NCBI RefSeq assembly: GCF_021696945.1
Contig: NZ_JACYHE010000026.1
Span: 1 to 64,000 of the forward strand
Source of the DNA: Streptomyces sp. JJ36
GTDB taxonomy: Bacteria > Actinomycetota > Actinomycetes > Streptomycetales > Streptomycetaceae
DNA length: 64,000 nt
Direction: 5' to 3'
Positions 60,239 to 64,000 of the stretch are shown here, piece after piece. Every line of letters starts with the position of its first letter. Position 1 is the stretch's first letter. Under the pieces are notes generated by a model. That model worked only from the letters and a program-made list of their open reading frames with translations. It did no database searches and had not been told where the DNA came from. Position numbers and translations under genes: made by a program.

Positions 60239-61274
60239 GGCCGTCACCACCGCAGAGGAGCCGTTGCTGGAGGCGCGCGGCCTGACCAGGACGTTCCGGG
60301 TGCCGCGGGGCGCCTCCGGCAGCACCCGGCTGCGGGCACTGGACGGTGTGGACCTGCGTCTGCAGCGGGGACGGACGCTCGGCCTGGTGGGCGAGTCGGG
60401 ATGCGGGAAGTCCACGCTGGCCCGGGTGCTGCTGATGCTGGAGCGGCCCGACGCCGGATCGGTGCGCTTCTGCGGGACCGACCCGTTCGCGCTGCGCGGC
60501 AAGCGGCTGCTGGCGTGGCGGCGGCGCGTGCAGATGGTCTTCCAGGATCCGTTCGCCGCACTGAACCCGCGGCTCAGCGCGGCGGAGATCGTCGCGGAGC
60601 CCTGGCGCACGCACCGCGACCTGGTGCCGCCCGGACGGCGGGCGGCCCGGGCCCGGGAACTGCTGGAGATGGTGGGGCTGCGTGCGGGCGACGCCCGCAA
60701 GTATCCGCAGGAGTTCTCCGGCGGGCAGCGGCAGCGCATCGGCATCGCGCGGGCCCTGGCCCTGGAACCCGACCTGATCGTGTGCGACGAGCCGGTGTCG
60801 GCCCTGGACCTGTCGGTGCAGGCGCAGGTGCTCAACCTGCTCACCGACCTGCAGGGAGAACTCGGCGTCTCCTACCTGTTCATCTCGCACGACCTGTCCG
60901 TGGTGCGGCATGTCGCGGACGAGGTGGCCGTGATGTACCTGGGACGGATCGCGGAGTACGGCCCCACCGAACAGGTCTACGGCGCACCGCGGCATCCCTA
61001 CACGGCGGCGCTGCTGTCCGCGGCGCCGTCACCGTTGCGGGCCGGTGCGGGGCGGCGGGAGCGCATCGTGCTGGCTGGCGAGATCCCCTCACCACTGGAT
61101 CCGCCGTCCGGCTGCCGGTTCCGCACCCGGTGCCCCCGGGCGGAGGAGACCTGCGCGAGCGCGGCGCCGGAGCTCTCCGCAGCCACGGACGGCGGTCCGG
61201 GACAGAGCGTGGCCTGCCACTTTCCGCTGCGAGCGGCGGCGCAGGCCGTCGCCGCGACGGACGTCCGCGGCTGA
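60231..61274 (+). CDS. ABC transporter ATP-binding protein, DppF type
   Basis: The 347-residue ATPase has Walker [23 protein letters not shown], signature EFSGGQRQR, Walker B LIVCDEPVSALD, ISHDLSVVRHVAD and the C-terminal CRFRTRCPRAEETC. It overlaps DppD by eight bases. It pairs with DppD as the heterodimeric motor of the importer and ends the operon. Confidence 0.95.
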   Translation: MTEAVTTAEEPLLEARGLTRTFRVPRGASGSTRLRALDGVDLRLQRGRTLGLVGESGCGKSTLARVLLMLERPDAGSVRFCGTDPFALRGKRLLAWRRRVQMVFQDPFAALNPRLSAAEIVAEPWRTHRDLVPPGRRAARARELLEMVGLRAGDARKYPQEFSGGQRQRIGIARALALEPDLIVCDEPVSALDLSVQAQVLNLLTDLQGELGVSYLFISHDLSVVRHVADEVAVMYLGRIAEYGPTEQVYGAPRHPYTAALLSAAPSPLRAGAGRRERIVLAGEIPSPLDPPSGCRFRTRCPRAEETCASAAPELSAATDGGPGQSVACHFPLRAAAQAVAATDVRG

Positions 61275-61720
61275 CCCTGCGGCGGTCCGCGCCACCGGAC
61301 GACACGCCGGCTTCGTCGGTCCTTGCGCTCCCCGCCTGTGGCCCGCACCCGGGCCCCGGCGGAGAGCGAGGATGGCGCGTCCACCACGTCCCCCCCCCGG
61401 CGGCTGCCGACTGCCGGCCGATCGGCAACCGTGGACGCCACGGCCGCGAACCGTGCGTCCGGGGGGCGATGCAGCACGTCAGAGGTCCGGCCGCACCGGT
61501 CCGGCCGCGCCCGGCCCGAGGCAATGACGGGCAGCTCGCGGGGGAGGCCCGGCTGCGACGACTCGTCGCGGCGCCGCTGCCGGGCAGGGCGGTCAGCCGG
61601 GGCAGCAGGCCCCCGAAGGCGTCGCCGACGGCGAAGCGGCTCGCCACCGCTGCCATCGGCTGCCCCTGTGCGCGTCAGGGCTGGCGGAGGCGCTGCTGAG
61701 GGCGGCCACGGCCGGCGGCT
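61275..61720. other. 446-base gap after the ABC operon
   Basis: No intact gene is supported. A - strand frame near 61580-61656 gives a protein-like stretch (MAAVASRFAVGDAFGGLLPR and on to LTALPGS) without a family match, followed by low-complexity sequence; it may be a decayed fragment. The region ends at a strong hairpin. Confidence 0.35.
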
Positions 61721-61751
61721 CCGCGGGCCCGGGCCGGTCCCGGGCCCGCGG
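61721..61751. terminator. Bidirectional hairpin
   Basis: CCGCGGGCCCGGG pairs perfectly with CCCGGGCCCGCGG around a five-base loop, 25 bases beyond the - strand stop at 61776 and downstream of the + strand ABC operon. Confidence 0.75.
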
Positions 61752-61775
61752 GGTGGCGCCCCTCGGGCGGCTGGC

Positions 61776-62273
61776 TCAACCCGCCAGAAGGTAACTGGTG
61801 CCCCAGCCCTGCGGGTTGCAGTCACCGCGGTAGCGGCGGTCGGTGTCGGTGTAGGTGAAGCCGGGCGGGATGGTGCACGCCCAGATGCCGGTGCGGGGTT
61901 CGGCGAGCAGGTAGGCCGTCCCGTACCCCTGCGGGTTGCAGTCGCCGCGGTAGCGGCGGTCGGTGTCGGTGTAGGTGAAGCCCGACGGGACCGTGCACGC
62001 CCAGATGCCGTCGGCCGGGTCGACCACGTAGTAGCTGGTGCCCCAGCCGTCCGGGTTGCAGTCGCCGAGGAAGCGCCGGTCGGTATCGCTGTAGGTCTTC
62101 CCGGCAGGCACGGTGCAGGCCCAGAAGCCGGCGGCCGCCGCCCCCTGGCCCGGTGCGGACGCGGAAGAGGGTGCGGGTGCGGCACCGGCGGGCGCGGCAC
62201 CCAGGGCACCGAGCGCGAGCGCCGCCGCTCCTGCCGCCGCGGTGAGGGCCGTACGGATCTTCGCGTGCTTCAT
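61776..62273 (-). CDS. Secreted protein of three 40-residue repeats
   Basis: The 165-residue protein has a signal peptide (MKHAKIRTALTAAAGAAALA, cleavage probably near APAGAA, residue 30-32), a short Ala/Pro/Ser linker, and three repeats starting at residues 50, 90 and 130. Each repeat has the form (I/F)WACT-x-P-x-G-x-TY-x-DTDRR-(x2)-GDCNP-x-G-x-GT-x-Y. There are exactly two Cys per repeat (53/72, 93/112, 133/152), so each probably folds around one disulfide. Small secreted Streptomyces proteins with WAC-VPAGYTY-type repeats exist as I recall, but the TDTDRRYRGDCNP core is not one I can name. It is probably monocistronic. Function unknown; a small beta domain for binding or shielding is a guess. 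Confidence 0.8.
   Translation of the reverse strand: MKHAKIRTALTAAAGAAALALGALGAAPAGAAPAPSSASAPGQGAAAAGFWACTVPAGKTYSDTDRRFLGDCNPDGWGTSYYVVDPADGIWACTVPSGFTYTDTDRRYRGDCNPQGYGTAYLLAEPRTGIWACTIPPGFTYTDTDRRYRGDCNPQGWGTSYLLAG
61779..62126 (-). repeat. Three tandem 120-base coding repeats
   Basis: Units 62126-62007, 62006-61887 and 61886-61779 (last one short by four codons). Units two and three are almost identical in DNA, for example both contain CGGTCGGTGTCGGTGTAGGT, which points to recent duplication; the unit nearest the signal peptide has diverged. Confidence 0.85.
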
Positions 62274-62772
62274 GTGACGGTCTCCCTGGTCAGGGTCTTC
62301 CCTCAGACGCCCGGCGGTCGTGGTCCGCTCCCCAGCGCGGACACCGGGCTCCGGGAGGGATCATGCTCACACCACGTACCTCCGCCGGGCAACGGGAGCC
62401 CCTGCCCGGACAGCACACTCCGGTCATCTTCCGGTGCATTCCGCGAAGGAACCACGGCCCCTATGTGATGAACACGTGAAGCCCGGACATGCGGCGGGAC
62501 CGGCGCACCTCCGCAGCCGACCGGGGCCCGCGCGGTGCGCCGCTGCCGGTCGGGCTCCGCACAACTGACCGGAAACCGCGCACGGGACCGCGGGCCTGTT
62601 GACCGGCGGCGAGGGGACCGGCAACCCCGGACCGGCGCGCCTCCGGCACCGGCCGTACCGGCCTCGGCCGGCGGTACCCGCCGGCGGCCCCGGGCGCGGC
62701 ACCGGGTGGTGCGGCGCGGCACCGGCGTGCAGCTGTCACGCTGAAGGGCTCCGTGCGTGCGGCGCCCGCCCG
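62274..62772. other. Intergenic, no gene supported
   Basis: A 499-base stretch holds the upstream region of the repeat protein. Frames in both directions are low-complexity Arg/Gly/Pro/Ala. No promoter stands out. Confidence 0.45.
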
Positions 62773-62985
62773 TCACCACGCGCATCGAGACCACGCATGC
62801 GAGTACGCGCCCACCGGGTCGCCGACGAGCTGCCACGGCCAGCGCGCGACCTGCCCTTTCAGCGTGGCGAAGACGTCAGCTGCCTCGGCTCTCCGCTCGG
62901 CCGCGAAGAGGGCGTAGGCAAGGATGTTCAGATCCGCCAGGGCCGCCGCGTGCTTCAGGAACCCGCCGGCCTGCGCGCTGGGCGG
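62773..62985 (-). pseudogene. C-terminal remnant of an unidentified helical protein
   Basis: On the - strand a frame without a start codon reads GGFLKHAAALADLNILAYAL, then FAAERRAEAADVFATLKGQV and ARWQLVGDPVGAYSHAWSRC before TGA at 62773-62775. The composition is that of a real helical protein, unlike the surrounding sequence. The reading loses protein character near 62980, exactly where the + strand LysR remnant begins. I take it for the 3' end of a deleted gene. Confidence 0.45.
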
Positions 62986-63640
62986 ACGGGCAGTGTGTCG
63001 GTGCGTTACTTCGTCACGGCGGGCTCCTTACTGGTGGCTTCCGTACTGGCCCGGTTCGGGGCGGAGCATCCCGGGGTGGGCATCGAGTTCGAGTTCACGG
63101 ATCCGGGATCCTTTGCGGGAAGTGGCACGTGGCCGGGCCGATCCGGCCGTGGTCGTCCGGGAGCCTGACCGTGTCCGCGAGGTCTTCCGGCTCGTCGGTC
63201 TCCTCGACGGCCCCTACGCCGCCGTACTGCCCTCCGGGCACCGGCTTGTGGGGGAGGAGGTCGTCGACCTGAAGGAGCTGCGCGGTGAGCAGTGGGTCGG
63301 CGGTGAGCCGCCCGGGCCTGCCTGGGCCTGCCTGGGCCGGGTGACCGGCGCTTGTGCGGCGGCCGGCTTCAGCACCGGCGTCGTGGTCCACAGTGAGGAC
63401 TACGGCACCGCGCAGGGCTTCGTCGCGGCCGGTCTCGGTGTCGCTCTGATGCCGAGGTCGGGGCTGCGCGGCCGGTACCCCGGTGTCGTCCTACGCCCGG
63501 TCCGCGGCCCCGAACCGGTCCGGGTGATCTCCGCGGCCGTACGGGAGACCGCCCTTCAGCAGCCGGCCGCGCGCGGCCTGCTGGAGGCGCTGCGTGAGGC
63601 TGCTGCCGGCGTCCCGCTCAACGGTTCCGGGGCGGACTGA
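62983..63640 (+). pseudogene. LysR-family regulator remnant: effector domain only, frameshifted
   Basis: From 62983 the frame reads TGSVSVRYFVTAGSLLVASV and then ARFGAEHPGVGIEFEFTDPG, a LysR effector-domain start. Near 63105-63107 (GATCCGGGATCCTTT) the frame must shift to continue as DPLREVARGRADPAVVV, then GLLDGPYAAVLPSGHRLVGE and VAAGLGVALMPRSGLRG to the stop at 63640. The DNA-binding helix-turn-helix is absent: upstream there is only the - strand remnant. A missing N-terminus plus an internal frameshift make a functional product unlikely. Confidence 0.7.
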
Positions 63641-63778
63641 CCGCGGCCCGGTGGCCCGGGCCTGAAGCAGGCCGCAGAAAGCACTCCACTCTGGCTTCGC
63701 GCTCCGCGCCGCCCTGCCGGGGCGGCCTCCGGGCCACGGGCAGCTCAGCGGCCGCGTCTTCGCAGCGAGGCCGGGTGG

Positions 63779-63791
63779 TTTGCGCCGCAAA
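63779..63791. promoter_or_regulatory. Perfect TTTGCG-C-CGCAAA palindrome
   Basis: Six-base arms around a single C, 72 bases upstream of the ATG at 63864. It stands out in AT content from its surroundings and is an operator candidate for the last gene of the window. Confidence 0.45.
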
Positions 63792-63863
63792 GTTGTGGTC
63801 AGGACGGGGACCGGGGGGGCGACACGGGCATGTACGGCCCCCTTCACCGACGAGGGGGCCACG

Positions 63864-64000
63864 ATGCGTCGCGCCGTCGGCCGACCGTGCACGCCGACCG
63901 CCGTCTCTCTCCTGCCCCTGACTGCTGCGCCGGCCGGCCACGCGGCCGGCGGCGAGTTCGCCTACCACGCTGCACGACGGAGCACAGGAGATGCTCTACG
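63864..64000 (+). CDS. N-terminus of a secreted protein (partial)
   Basis: ATG 63864 follows GAGGGGG at good spacing. The start MRRAVGRPCTP leads into a hydrophobic stretch (TAVSLLPLTAAPAGHAAGG) that looks like a signal peptide with cleavage after GHA, then GEFAYHAARRSTGDALY to the window edge. A one-base shift after FAYHA would read DGAQEMLY, which looks more like the mature start of small secreted proteins, so a frameshift or base error near 63975 is possible. No family can be named. Confidence 0.45.
   Translation, partial: MRRAVGRPCTPTAVSLLPLTAAPAGHAAGGEFAYHAARRSTGDAL

Overview
The window is chromosomal DNA of a very GC-rich actinomycete, most likely Streptomyces or a close relative. The support is the extreme G/C at third codon positions, the frequent GTG starts behind GGAGG-type ribosome binding sites, the many ATGA/GTGA stop-start overlaps, and typical Streptomyces families (dormancy-type narGHJI, two-domain universal stress protein, DUF4396, DUF6895, CUT1 importers without their own ATPase). 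No tRNA, rRNA, CRISPR array, intact transposase or phage gene was seen.

Layout. (1) 1-6532: redox/iron and membrane genes: a ferritin-like di-iron protein, a hemerythrin, small membrane proteins, a frameshifted GPR1/FUN34/YaaH-like gene, DUF4396, a membrane-anchored protein and an AI-2E-type permease. (2) 6887-21215: a uronate (galacturonate) oxidation and uptake locus: alpha-ketoglutarate semialdehyde dehydrogenase, DUF6807, LacI regulator, mutarotase, uronate dehydrogenase-like SDR, 5-dehydro-4-deoxyglucarate dehydratase (KdgD), enolase-superfamily acid-sugar dehydratase, two Gfo/Idh/MocA oxidoreductases and a CUT1 sugar importer. (3) 21332-25699: a second LacI regulator facing a coupled operon of Gfo/Idh/MocA, DUF993 and a xylose isomerase-like TIM barrel, pathway unknown. 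(4) 25882-28932: a four-gene coupled operon that begins with a 59-residue peptide, followed by an unknown protein, DUF6895 and a beta-lactamase-fold serine hydrolase; this is the best candidate for an undescribed system. (5) 29331-32414: a secreted two-catalytic-domain pectate lyase (PL1 - CBM - CBM35 - PL9).

(6) 32504-49607: TerC, a metallo-beta-lactamase-fold protein, and a dormancy/hypoxia-type island: universal stress protein, beta-carbonic anhydrase, flavohemoprotein, pyridoxamine-oxidase-like protein, DevS/OsdK-like histidine kinase, narGHJI and a NarK transporter. Three similar GGGCC-N-GGCCC palindromes lie upstream of the flavohemoprotein, the pyridoxamine-oxidase-like gene and narG. 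(7) 49759-52132: class III aminotransferase with a divergent LysR regulator. (8) 52382-61274: an IclR regulator facing a second KdgD plus semialdehyde dehydrogenase pair, here fused into one operon with a complete peptide/nickel-type ABC importer. (9) 61776-64000: a secreted protein made of three 40-residue repeats, a scar where two decayed gene fragments meet, and the start of another secreted protein.

How the parts fit. Pectate lyase would release oligogalacturonides outside the cell; the CUT1 importer would take up the products; mutarotase, uronate dehydrogenase, the enolase-type enzyme, KdgD and the semialdehyde dehydrogenase would convert galacturonate to alpha-ketoglutarate. The same operator core, CAAGCGGTTG, occurs at the mutarotase/SDR divergent promoter and about 18 kb away in front of the pectate lyase, so the secreted and intracellular arms look like one regulon. 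The IclR-linked copy of the last two steps, with a different transporter class, suggests a second entry point for aldarates. All function calls come from reading motifs and family memory; no database search was run.
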